Assembly (NCBI RefSeq): GCF_900141855.1
Contig: NZ_FQYU01000001.1
Span: 345,402-409,401 of the forward strand
DNA: 64,000 nucleotides
Source: Pseudozobellia thermophila
GTDB taxonomy: Bacteria > Bacteroidota > Bacteroidia > Flavobacteriales > Flavobacteriaceae
Direction: 5' to 3'
Positions 9,353 to 17,501 of the stretch are shown here, piece by piece. The number at the start of each line of letters is the position of its first letter. Position 1 is the stretch's first letter. Below the pieces are notes generated by a model that was not told the origin of the DNA, did no database searches, and was given only the letters and a program-made list of their open reading frames with translations. A program made the translations under genes and the position numbers.

Positions 9353-10759
9353 TCAGAGGTTAAAATATCGCTTTGCATTGTGATAACAAATGTCTTGGAC
9401 GATCTTGCCGATCCAAGCCATATCGTTGGGCAACTCCCCATTTTTGATATCCTCACCGAACAAGTTGCACAGGATGCGTCGGAAATATTCGTGCCTCGGA
9501 AATGACAAAAAGCTTCTCGAATCGGTCAACATCCCGATAAAACAACTGATAAGGCCCATATTGGACAGCGTGTTCATCTGCTCGATCATGCCGTCTTTTT
9601 GGTCTAGAAACCACCATCCGGAACCCCATTGAACCTTTCCCCTGACACTTCCGTCGTTAAAATTGCCGATCATGGTGGCCATCATGGCGTTATCGCTTGG
9701 GTTGAGGTTGTAGAGAATGGTTTTTGTGAGTTTGTCCTTACCGTCGAGGGTATCGAGAAACTTTGAAAGGTTTTGGGCCTGGGGATAGTCCCCTATGGAA
9801 TCCCATCCCGTATCGGGGCCCAATACGCTCAACATTCGTTTGTTGTTATTTCGCAATGCCCCCAAATGAAATTGTTGCACCCAACCGTACTCGTGGTAGG
9901 TTTCGGAAAGAAAGAGCATCAGCGCGCTTTGAAATTTGGCATTTTCCTCGGCCGTAACGGTATGGCCTTCCCTTCGTTTTGTAAAAATGGCGTTGATTTC
10001 ACCGGCGGTAAAATCCTCCGCATATAAATGCGCCAGGCCATGGTCGCAAAGACGGCATCCATTTTCATGGAAATAGCCGATTCGCTTCTTAAGCGCGTCG
10101 CAAAGTTGGTCATACGTGGCAATGGTACTGTCCGTCACGTTCTCAAGACGGTCTAAATACGCATTATACCCTTCGCTATCGATTAAAATGGCCTTGTCGG
10201 GCCGAAATGCGGTACTTACCTTGGTAACAAAGTTGCTTTTTCCCAACTGCTGGTGGTATTCCAAGGTATCGATGGGGTCTTCGGTCGTACACAATACCTC
10301 CACGTTCATTTTGGAAATCAGCTCCCTGGCACTGTATTCAGGGGTCCGCAGCTTTTCGGAGGTCTCCTCGAAGACCGCATCGGCGTTTTTGTCGGACAGG
10401 AGCCCATCTATCCCAAAATATCGGCTGAGCTCCATATGCGTCCAATGGTACAACGGATTTCTCATTGTATAGGGAACGGTATATGCCCACTTGCGAAACT
10501 TCTCTTTGGGTGTAGCTTCGCCGGTAATATAGGCTTCATCTATACCTAGGGTACGCATGGCCCGCCATTTGTAATGGTCGCCGTCGATCCAGGCGGCCGT
10601 TATCGATTCGAAAACCTTGTTTTCGGCCAAGGCTTTTGGTGACAAATGGTTATGGTAATCGATTACAGGCATTTGCGCAGCAAAATTGTGATAGAGTTCT
10701 TGTGCATACTTGCTTTCGAGCAAAAAATTATCGTTAAGAAATTCGGTATTTGTTGACAT
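9353..10759 (-). CDS. uxaC: Uronate isomerase
   Basis: UxaC converts D-glucuronate to D-fructuronate and D-galacturonate to D-tagaturonate, the first cytoplasmic step of hexuronate breakdown. The 468-residue length matches the family. Visible motifs include the metal-site HNH in MPVIDYHNHLSPKALAEN, the YHWTHMELSRYFGI block, and near the C-terminus MLTDSRSFLSFPRHEYFRR. It lies directly upstream of the TRAP transporter genes on the same strand and diverges from an SDR oxidoreductase. A perfect 14-bp palindrome sits 17 bp upstream of its start and could be its operator. Confidence 0.97.
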   Translation of the reverse strand: MSTNTEFLNDNFLLESKYAQELYHNFAAQMPVIDYHNHLSPKALAENKVFESITAAWIDGDHYKWRAMRTLGIDEAYITGEATPKEKFRKWAYTVPYTMRNPLYHWTHMELSRYFGIDGLLSDKNADAVFEETSEKLRTPEYSARELISKMNVEVLCTTEDPIDTLEYHQQLGKSNFVTKVSTAFRPDKAILIDSEGYNAYLDRLENVTDSTIATYDQLCDALKKRIGYFHENGCRLCDHGLAHLYAEDFTAGEINAIFTKRREGHTVTAEENAKFQSALMLFLSETYHEYGWVQQFHLGALRNNNKRMLSVLGPDTGWDSIGDYPQAQNLSKFLDTLDGKDKLTKTILYNLNPSDNAMMATMIGNFNDGSVRGKVQWGSGWWFLDQKDGMIEQMNTLSNMGLISCFIGMLTDSRSFLSFPRHEYFRRILCNLFGEDIKNGELPNDMAWIGKIVQDICYHNAKRYFNL

Positions 10760-10776
10760 TATAAATATATAAGCTG

Positions 10777-10790
10777 TTCCAATTTTGGAA
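10777..10790. promoter_or_regulatory. Perfect 14-bp palindrome upstream of uxaC, possible operator
   Basis: TTCCAATTTTGGAA reads the same on both strands. It sits 18-31 bp upstream of the uxaC start in the 248-bp divergent region between uxaC and the SDR gene. Position and symmetry fit a repressor site, but no regulator gene is present in the window and no second copy was found. Confidence 0.4.
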
Positions 10791-11007
10791 TATATGATTT
10801 TTTAAGCCTGCATTTCAATAAATCTGCAAGGTTTTAAAAATAGGTTTCTATTTGCGTTTAAACAAGAAAAAAGATAAAGAATACAATCGTTGCCCCTATC
10901 GTGCATCCGCTAACAAAAAAGATAAGATCGGCATCTTTTAAGAAAACTATAACGAAAGGATTTTTTCTATTTCCGGGCTCCGAAGTACATTGAAAAAAAA
11001 ATTAACC

Positions 11008-11721
11008 ATGAAAGAACTAGAAGGAAAAGTAGCATATATAACAGGGGGGTCAAAGGGCATCGGCTACGGGGTGGCCGAAAAGTTGCTGGCCGCGGGCATG
11101 AAAGTGGCCATAAGCGGTCGTACCCTAACAACCGTTGAGAAAGCGGCGAAATCGCTCGGCGCGGAAGATCGGATTATGGCCTTGGCCTCGGACGTTTCAA
11201 AGCTTGGCGACGAGGTGAAGGCCGTTCAAAAAATCATGGACAGATGGGGCCAGCTCGATGTAGTGTTGGCCAATGCCGGCGTGGGTCATTTTTCACCCAT
11301 AGACGAGATGTCGGAGGCCGAATGGCATCAAATGATCGACACGAACCTGAACGGTGTCTTCCATACCCTTAAGGCCTCGGTCGAGGCCCTGAAAAAATCG
11401 AAGGGATACTATATGACGTTGGCAAGCCTTGCCGGCACCAATTTCTTTGCTTCGGGTGCCGGTTACAATGCCACCAAGTTCGGGGTGGTCGGCTTTACCC
11501 AAGCCGCCATGCTAGATCTTAGAAAGTACGACATTAAGGTTTCTACCATTATGCCCGGATCGGTGGCCACCCATTTCGCCGGCAACGAACCTGACGAAAA
11601 GGATGCTTGGAAAATTCAACCGGAAGATATCGGGGAGTTGGTAATCGACCTATTGAAGATGCATCCGAGGACCTTGCCGAGCAAAATCGAGGTTCGGCCT
11701 ACCCGACCCGATAAAAAATAG
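11008..11721 (+). CDS. Short-chain dehydrogenase/reductase (SDR)
   Basis: This is a classical SDR with an NAD(P)-binding Rossmann fold. It has TGGSKGIGYG (cofactor site), LANAGVG, a catalytic Ser in TLASLAG and the active-site YNATK. The ATG at 11008 gives 237 residues, a usual length; an upstream TTG at 10990 adds six residues (MKKKLT) and is less likely. It diverges from uxaC and could reduce a sugar acid, as a fructuronate or tagaturonate reductase substitute, but SDR substrate cannot be read from sequence. FabG-like activity is the main alternative. A strong terminator follows. Confidence 0.9.
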   Translation: MKELEGKVAYITGGSKGIGYGVAEKLLAAGMKVAISGRTLTTVEKAAKSLGAEDRIMALASDVSKLGDEVKAVQKIMDRWGQLDVVLANAGVGHFSPIDEMSEAEWHQMIDTNLNGVFHTLKASVEALKKSKGYYMTLASLAGTNFFASGAGYNATKFGVVGFTQAAMLDLRKYDIKVSTIMPGSVATHFAGNEPDEKDAWKIQPEDIGELVIDLLKMHPRTLPSKIEVRPTRPDKK

Positions 11722-11734
11722 GCCAACACCTATC

Positions 11735-11771
11735 AAAAAGCCGGGAAGAGCTATTTTTCCCGGCTTTTTTT
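11735..11771. terminator. Bidirectional intrinsic terminator between SDR and addB
   Basis: The hairpin AAAAAGCCGGGAA / TTCCCGGCTTTTTTT has an A-run on one side and a T-run on the other. It can therefore terminate both the SDR gene (plus) and the converging addB gene (minus). Confidence 0.9.
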
Positions 11772-11786
11772 ATATAGACGGGATAC

Positions 11787-14540
11787 TTATACTTCCTTTT
11801 CCGTAAACGGAACCTTTACATTGCATATTTCCAATATGAGGCGCTTCAATTCTTCGGAAAACAGGGCCAAGGTATCTTGGGTTATCAGATAGTCCTTTTT
11901 TTTGCGGCTCGTCCTACTCTCTTTGGTAGCGAACCTCAGGAGGCCCGAACCCAGGTTCTTAAAGGTAAAAATACCCGATTCAATGGCAGAAATGGGCTCA
12001 TGTGCATTGTACATCAAGGCATAACATAGCAATTGAAACGCCTTGCTATATTCGTAATCGCTTATCAATTCACCCCACTCGACGACCTCTACCTGCCCTT
12101 GGCTTACCATGCCCGTTTTATAATCGATGATGCGAAGAACCCCATCGCGTTCGTCAATTCGGTCGAGTTTTCCCTTAAGCCTGACGGGAAAATCGACTCC
12201 GTCGATATCCAGCTCGGCATTGAGCTTTTTTTCCAACGCCAGTATCTTGACCTGGTGCGCTTTGGTCTCCCTGATTTCCAAATCGATAAAGTTCTCGATA
12301 TAACGCAAGACCACATTGTAGGCAATAAGATTTTTGCCCTTGCCAATATCACCTTCCAAATAGGTTTTTGTAAAGTGTTTTTTGACCAGGCCGGTAATTC
12401 TACCCTTTGCCTCCAACAAGCCCTCTTCGGTCAGGAAACGATTTACAAAAGGGGTATAGAGCTCTTCGAGCGTATCGTGAACGATGGTTCCGAACGTATT
12501 GGCGGCAATGGTTTCCTCTACCTCAAGAACATCGTCAATACCCAACAAATTACGCTTGTAAAAATCTATGGGGTTTCTAATATAATTGCTCAGGGAGGTG
12601 GGCGAAAAACCTTTTGCCGCGTGCTCCTTGATCAAGGACAACAAATGCCCGTTCTTTTGGACGGTTTCGAGCGGCCGTACCACCGTGCCTATAGTCGGGG
12701 CCGCTATGGTCTCTTTGATCTCGGGGTATTTGTTCGCGTCGGTCAACAACTGGCTGATCAACCTGCTGCGTTCGCCGCCCTCGAGCACATCGGGTTCGGT
12801 ATTATAGAGAATGTAGACGTTTTTTGCACGTTGCAGCAAACGATAAAAGTGATAGGTGTAGACGGCGTCCTTCTCCTTGTAGGTAGGTAGGCCCAAGCGC
12901 ACCTTAAGATCAAAGGGAATAAAAGAGTTGTTCGATTTTCCGGAGGGAAGGATTCCTTCGTTGACCGAAGTGAGGATTACGGTCTCGAAATCGAGGTTTC
13001 TGCTCTCCAACATCCCCATAATTTGGAGTCCCTCCAAGGGCTCGCCCTGAAAATCGAGGGACTCGGCACTTAAAAGATCGCGATACAGGGCCTGTAACGA
13101 TTTTAAATCGGTAATAAAGGGGTGTTCTTGAACCAGTTCGTCCAACTGGTTGAACAAGGTATAGAACTTGTACAGGTACTCCAGTGCCAATGCATCCCTT
13201 TTTTCATCGAACTTCTCCCTTAGGGCCAAAACAAGTTCGGTGCACCGTTTGAGAAAATCCGTTGGCGTAGGATCATGTTCCGAAAAGATAAGGGACGTAT
13301 ACTTGTTATCGATAAGCTTATCGAGCCTGTCAGCATCCAAATAGGCCATGTTCATGGTCCTAATGGTTTCCAGGGCATTGGCAACCCCATCCTGGCCCGG
13401 GCGGTTAAAGAGCACCTGTACATACGGATGGCCCAGTACCGACTCAACATTTCTGTGAAACCAACTTCGGCCGCTTCGGGAAATATAGAGGTCGAGAAAC
13501 TGATCGAACAAAGAGGCCAAGGGCGTTTTGTCCAAGGGGTAGCCCATGGTAATATTGATCCCCTTTACCTCGGCCGGAACCGAGTTCAACAGGGCATTCA
13601 TCAACGACTCATCACCCAGGACGACCGCGGTATTTTTCAATGCATCGGGAGACTCCCTATGGATTCGGCCGAGCAGTTCACCGGTGTACTTCGCCTGAGA
13701 AACGTTCTTTGGAATCCCAATTATTTCAATGTTCTTTGGAGAACGATAATTATTGCTGATCCCTTTGGGGCCGGTGTTCTTAAAATAGGGCCAATTCTTC
13801 AAATGCTGTCGAATGAACAAACTGGCGTCGTGCACCGGATCTTCAAGGAAATAGGAATCCAAATCCCAATATATATCAGCGTCGACGCTAGCAAGGGTCT
13901 GTTGTATAATTTGGCTTTCGGCGGTATTCAGGGCATTGAAGCCCACAAACAAAAAGCGTTTGCCTTTATGTTTCGCGAGATAATCGGCCAAGGCATCGCA
14001 AGCCCTGCGATAGACCAATCCTTGGTGGCCTAGGCCTTTGTCCAGTAGTTTGTCGTTGAATGAATGGTAAAAGGCCTCAAGATGGTTCCAAAACTTTAGA
14101 TAGTCGGCCATCATTTTGGTCTTGTTTTCCTGCAAGGACCAATGATTGATTTCCTGAATGGCGGCCAAGTTCGAAAACAGCTGTGAGGTATCTACGAGAT
14201 ACCTGTCGATCTCATTAAAATCCTGTAAGAGGGTCTGGGCCCATTTCGAAAAGCCATAGAAGTCGTCCTTTCGCTCCAAGGGCTGCTCGAGGTAGGCCTC
14301 GTACAAAGTAAACAGCTGTTGGGTACTGCTGGCATAGGTTAGTCCGGAAACCTCTTCGACAAAGCCTTCGATACTATAGATCTCCGGCGCAAAAATGGCC
14401 GAAGCGGTATTTTGGGCAATGGCCTTCTTTAAAAACGTACCGGCCCGTTTACTGGGCAGAATGAACACCAAATGCTCGAAAGGGTACTCCTTCGAGGAAA
14501 TTTCACTGACTATACCTTCTAAAAAACTCTGCATAGTCAA
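11787..14540 (-). CDS. addB: AddB-like PD-(D/E)XK nuclease/inactivated helicase subunit
   Basis: This is the likely second subunit of an AddAB-type helicase-nuclease that processes DNA double-strand ends for recombination. The N-terminus has the AddB-like but degenerate P-loop region FILPSKRAGTF, lacking a normal GxGKT. The C-terminus (about residues 690-880) carries a RecB-type nuclease: GVLRIIDYKTG (Asp and DYK catalytic residues) and KAFQLLCYALMY (the conserved Gln). A central MLESRNLDFETVILTSVNEG block resembles helicase motif V. At 917 residues it is shorter than Bacillus AddB, as is usual in Bacteroidota. The AddA partner lies 3 kb upstream, separated by ompA and kbl. Confidence 0.88.
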   Translation of the reverse strand: MTMQSFLEGIVSEISSKEYPFEHLVFILPSKRAGTFLKKAIAQNTASAIFAPEIYSIEGFVEEVSGLTYASSTQQLFTLYEAYLEQPLERKDDFYGFSKWAQTLLQDFNEIDRYLVDTSQLFSNLAAIQEINHWSLQENKTKMMADYLKFWNHLEAFYHSFNDKLLDKGLGHQGLVYRRACDALADYLAKHKGKRFLFVGFNALNTAESQIIQQTLASVDADIYWDLDSYFLEDPVHDASLFIRQHLKNWPYFKNTGPKGISNNYRSPKNIEIIGIPKNVSQAKYTGELLGRIHRESPDALKNTAVVLGDESLMNALLNSVPAEVKGINITMGYPLDKTPLASLFDQFLDLYISRSGRSWFHRNVESVLGHPYVQVLFNRPGQDGVANALETIRTMNMAYLDADRLDKLIDNKYTSLIFSEHDPTPTDFLKRCTELVLALREKFDEKRDALALEYLYKFYTLFNQLDELVQEHPFITDLKSLQALYRDLLSAESLDFQGEPLEGLQIMGMLESRNLDFETVILTSVNEGILPSGKSNNSFIPFDLKVRLGLPTYKEKDAVYTYHFYRLLQRAKNVYILYNTEPDVLEGGERSRLISQLLTDANKYPEIKETIAAPTIGTVVRPLETVQKNGHLLSLIKEHAAKGFSPTSLSNYIRNPIDFYKRNLLGIDDVLEVEETIAANTFGTIVHDTLEELYTPFVNRFLTEEGLLEAKGRITGLVKKHFTKTYLEGDIGKGKNLIAYNVVLRYIENFIDLEIRETKAHQVKILALEKKLNAELDIDGVDFPVRLKGKLDRIDERDGVLRIIDYKTGMVSQGQVEVVEWGELISDYEYSKAFQLLCYALMYNAHEPISAIESGIFTFKNLGSGLLRFATKESRTSRKKKDYLITQDTLALFSEELKRLILEICNVKVPFTEKEV

Positions 14541-14544
14541 AAAT

Positions 14545-14575
14545 AAAAAAGCCCCGACAAATGTCGGGGCTTTAA
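14545..14575 (-). terminator. Intrinsic terminator after ompA
   Basis: The stem GCCCCGAC / GTCGGGGC with an ATTT loop is followed on the minus strand by a T-run. It lies between the ompA stop and the addB start, so addB probably has its own promoter or depends on read-through. Confidence 0.88.
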
Positions 14576-14597
14576 TTTATTTAGTTGGGTGATATCC

Positions 14598-15944
14598 TTA
14601 CTTTACCAAGTTGATCTCAACCCTTCTGTTTGCTTTTCTACCACTAGCCGTGTTGTTTGAAGCGATTGGCTTGTCTTCACCGTAACCTACAGCTGACAAC
14701 CTGAACTCCTCGATTCCTTTGTCTACCAAGAACTGCTTAACAGCAAGGGCTCGCGACTCGGAAAGGCTTTGGTTCAATTTCTTGCTACCAACACTATCAG
14801 TGTGACCCTCTACGGTAAACTTGGCAGTTGGGTACTCTTTCAAGATAGTGATGATGTCTACCATCACAGCGGTAGATTCAGCTTTGATTGAAGACTTACC
14901 GGTATCGAACAAGATAGTCCTAGCGTATTCGTTCAATTGTTTTTGAACTTCCTCGGTAACTTCTGGGCAACCTTGGTTAGCTACTGTACCGGCAACTTCA
15001 GGACACTTATCATCTTTGTCCAATACACCGTCATTGTCGGTATCGGGCCATGGGCATCCTTTGTTTTCGGCAGGACCTGCTTCGTTAGGACACTCATCGT
15101 CGCCATCGGCAACACCGTCACCGTCGGCATCAGGACAACCGGCCAAGTTAGCTAGACCAGCAACGTTTGGACATTTGTCATCTTTATCGGCAACACCGTC
15201 ACCATCGGCATCAGGACAACCGTTCATTTCAGCAGAACCAGCTTCGTTAGGACAAGCATCCTTGCTGTCCTCGATTCCGTCGCCGTCAGCATCAGGACAA
15301 CCGTTGAAGGCCTCTAGACCGGCAACTTCCGGACAAGCATCGTCTTTGTCATAAACACCGTCACCATCGGTATCGGTTCCGCCGAACTTAACGGCGATAC
15401 CGGCCATGTGCTGCCAGTGCTTGGCAAGATAATCTTCAAAAGCATGCTTGTAAGAAGTCTGTACGGTAAGACCGATATTGTCGGTAAACCAGAAGTTGAT
15501 ACCAACTCCTCCGTTGGCCGTACCGGCTCCGATTTCGTCGATCCAAGTGTAACCACCACCGATTTCGATGAAAGGATCGATTACAGTACCTTCTATGAAG
15601 TTATATTTAATTGTACCATCTATAGCGTAGTGAGAAAGGTCATCAACACCTACGTCCCCCAACTTGTCAATTTTGTTCAAAGAACCTCTCGCTCCAACGG
15701 AGAAACCGCTGCCCACGTACTTTGACACACCAACATAAGAGATGGAGGGAAGAATGTTCCAGTGGTCGGTCGCATTGAAAAGCTGACTACCGAAACCGCC
15801 ATCGTCACCTGTCGGGTACGTGTCTATGGCATTAACCCCAAAACTAACCTGCCAAGGGTTATTCTCGTCTTGCGCTTGTATGTTGTTAGCCCCCACAATT
15901 AGCAGGACAACAACCAATAATTTGCTAAGATGTTTCATGTTCAA
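14598..15944 (-). CDS. OmpA-family outer-membrane protein with thrombospondin type 3 repeats
   Basis: This is an abundant-type outer-membrane protein that ties the outer membrane to peptidoglycan. It has a signal peptide (cleavage after NIQAQ), an N-terminal eight-strand barrel-like domain (about 25-195), and five calcium-binding TSP3 repeats of the DxDxDGxxDxxDxCP type (about 195-325). A C-terminal OmpA domain (about 340-448) has [10 protein letters not shown] and the peptidoglycan-binding EGHTDSVGS ... RALAVKQFL ... NRRVEI motifs. ATG at 15938 (third residue) is an equally likely start. A near-perfect Bacteroidota promoter lies just upstream and a terminator just downstream, so it is a strong single-gene unit. 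Confidence 0.95.
   Translation of the reverse strand: MNMKHLSKLLVVVLLIVGANNIQAQDENNPWQVSFGVNAIDTYPTGDDGGFGSQLFNATDHWNILPSISYVGVSKYVGSGFSVGARGSLNKIDKLGDVGVDDLSHYAIDGTIKYNFIEGTVIDPFIEIGGGYTWIDEIGAGTANGGVGINFWFTDNIGLTVQTSYKHAFEDYLAKHWQHMAGIAVKFGGTDTDGDGVYDKDDACPEVAGLEAFNGCPDADGDGIEDSKDACPNEAGSAEMNGCPDADGDGVADKDDKCPNVAGLANLAGCPDADGDGVADGDDECPNEAGPAENKGCPWPDTDNDGVLDKDDKCPEVAGTVANQGCPEVTEEVQKQLNEYARTILFDTGKSSIKAESTAVMVDIITILKEYPTAKFTVEGHTDSVGSKKLNQSLSESRALAVKQFLVDKGIEEFRLSAVGYGEDKPIASNNTASGRKANRRVEINLVK
15004..15371 (-). repeat. Internal direct repeats encoding TSP3 calcium-binding units of OmpA
   Basis: Five similar units of about 70-75 bp repeat here, each encoding DADGDGxxDxxDxCPN and a short linker with GCP. 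The nucleotide copies stay close (for example the recurring CCGTCACCATCGGCATCAGG), so copy-number change by slippage or recombination is plausible. Confidence 0.75.
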
Positions 15945-15972
15945 ATTTTTAAGTTTAAGTGTTTATTAGCTG

Positions 15973-16003
15973 CAAATGTAAGTTGTTAAATATTATTAAC
16001 AAA
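15973..16003 (-). promoter_or_regulatory. ompA promoter, Bacteroidota consensus
   Basis: On the minus strand a TTTTG -33 element is followed after exactly 19 nt by TACATTTG, a full match to the TAnnTTTG -7 box. The expected transcription start leaves a leader of about 20 nt before the ompA ATG. Confidence 0.85.
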
Positions 16004-16051
16004 ATCAATTTCCTATTTTTTTTAACGCTTTTTATAGGATAAATAGTACAC

Positions 16052-17245
16052 TTAAACGATTTTTAAAGACTTACCTACTTCGGTAAAAGCATCTATTGCC
16101 CGGTCTAAATGCTCCTTTTCGTGGGCCGCCGACAATTGTACGCGAATTCGGGCCTTACCCTTGGGAACAACCGGGTAAAAGAACCCGATAACGTAAATCC
16201 CCTTGTCTAACAGCTGCCTGGCCATTTCCTGGGCCAACTTGGCATCGTATAGCATTATGGGTACTATGGCCGACTCCCCGTCTACAATATCGAACCCCGC
16301 CTTTTTGATTCCCGCCTTAAAATATTCGGTATTTTGCTGCAGCTTGTCGCGCAGCGAGGTATCGTTCTCCAATAGCTCGAACACCTTTATGGAAGCCCCA
16401 ACGATGGCGGGGGCCAGGGAGTTGGAAAACAAGTAAGGCCTAGACCGTTGCCGCAAAAGCTCAATGATTTCCTTCTTTCCGGTGGTATAGCCCCCCATGG
16501 CACCGCCCAAGGCCTTGCCCAAGGTACCGGTAATAATGTCGATTCTACCCATGACCCCCTTTTCCTCGAGGGTACCCCGACCGGTTTCACCGATAAAGCC
16601 GGCGGCATGGCATTCGTCTATCATGACCAGGGCATCGTATTGGTCGGCCAGGTCGCATATGGCATCAAGGGGCGCCACCAGCCCGTCCATGGAAAAAACC
16701 CCGTCGGTTACAATGATCTTAAAACGGGCACCATCGGCAACGGCTTGCTGCAATTGTCTTTCAAGATCCGCCATATCGCTATTGGCATACCGGTATCGCT
16801 TGGCCTTACACAACCTAACGCCATCGATGATGGAGGCGTGGTTGAGCGAATCGGATATAATCGCGTCCTCAGCGGTAAGCAAGGGCTCGAACACCCCTCC
16901 ATTGGCATCGAAGGCCGCGGCATACAATATAGTATCCTCGGTTTGATAAAAATCGGCGATTTTGGCCTCCAGTTCCTTATGAATGTCCTGGGTGCCGCAA
17001 ATAAAACGCACCGACGACATGCCAAAGCCATGGGTGTCCATGGTATCCTTGGCCGCCTGTATGACCTCGGGATGCGATGACAGCCCCAAATAGTTGTTGG
17101 CGCAAAAGTTTATGACCTCCGTTCCGTCGGCCAATTTGATCTCCGCGCCTTGGGGCGAGACAATGATCCGTTCCTCTTTGTAAAGACCGTCGTTCTTGAT
17201 CTGGTCCAGTTCACCTCTTAGATGTTCTCTTATTTTTCCGTACAT
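16052..17245 (-). CDS. kbl: Glycine C-acetyltransferase (2-amino-3-ketobutyrate CoA ligase)
   Basis: Kbl is a PLP enzyme that cleaves 2-amino-3-ketobutyrate with CoA to glycine and acetyl-CoA, the second step of threonine breakdown. The 397 residues match the family. Motifs seen are [16 protein letters not shown] near the N-terminus, [10 protein letters not shown] (PLP aspartate) and [13 protein letters not shown] with the Schiff-base lysine. No threonine dehydrogenase is in the window. The α-oxoamine synthase family also includes KAS and BioF, but length and motifs favour Kbl. It lies between ompA and the addA locus and probably has its own promoter. Confidence 0.93.
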   Translation of the reverse strand: MYGKIREHLRGELDQIKNDGLYKEERIIVSPQGAEIKLADGTEVINFCANNYLGLSSHPEVIQAAKDTMDTHGFGMSSVRFICGTQDIHKELEAKIADFYQTEDTILYAAAFDANGGVFEPLLTAEDAIISDSLNHASIIDGVRLCKAKRYRYANSDMADLERQLQQAVADGARFKIIVTDGVFSMDGLVAPLDAICDLADQYDALVMIDECHAAGFIGETGRGTLEEKGVMGRIDIITGTLGKALGGAMGGYTTGKKEIIELLRQRSRPYLFSNSLAPAIVGASIKVFELLENDTSLRDKLQQNTEYFKAGIKKAGFDIVDGESAIVPIMLYDAKLAQEMARQLLDKGIYVIGFFYPVVPKGKARIRVQLSAAHEKEHLDRAIDAFTEVGKSLKIV

Positions 17246-17363
17246 ATATTATATGGTATCTGTTAAAGTACTGCTCTTGGATTAAGGTATTATTTATATG
17301 GATAGGACACGTGTCAAAAATAGAAAATAAGTAGGTTGTACTATAACCTATAAATTGAATATT

Positions 17364-17501
17364 ATGAAATCTAAATTATTGGGAATTGCCGCTTCACTAA
17401 CGCGGAACAGAAAATATACCTTGGCCCTGGTCGGCGCACAATTTGCCTATTTGGGGTACAAGTATATAAAGCAGGGAAAAAGGAAAAAGGAAAAAAACTA
17501 G
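17364..17501 (+). CDS. Small hydrophobic protein, 45 residues, unknown
   Basis: ATG at 17364 opens a 45-residue frame beginning MKSKLLGIAASLTRN. It has one probable membrane segment (TLALVGAQFAYLGYKYI) and a very basic tail rich in Lys and Arg. It reads opposite to kbl and overlaps the last bases of the convergent addA gene by 4 bp. I recognise no family. The hydrophobic segment plus basic tail suggests a genuine small membrane protein rather than a chance frame, but this is not certain. Confidence 0.5.
   Translation: MKSKLLGIAASLTRNRKYTLALVGAQFAYLGYKYIKQGKRKKEKN

Noticed and set aside
12033-12890. 285-residue plus-strand open frame.
   Set aside because: It is a shadow of addB, whose nuclease motif lies on the other strand at this place.
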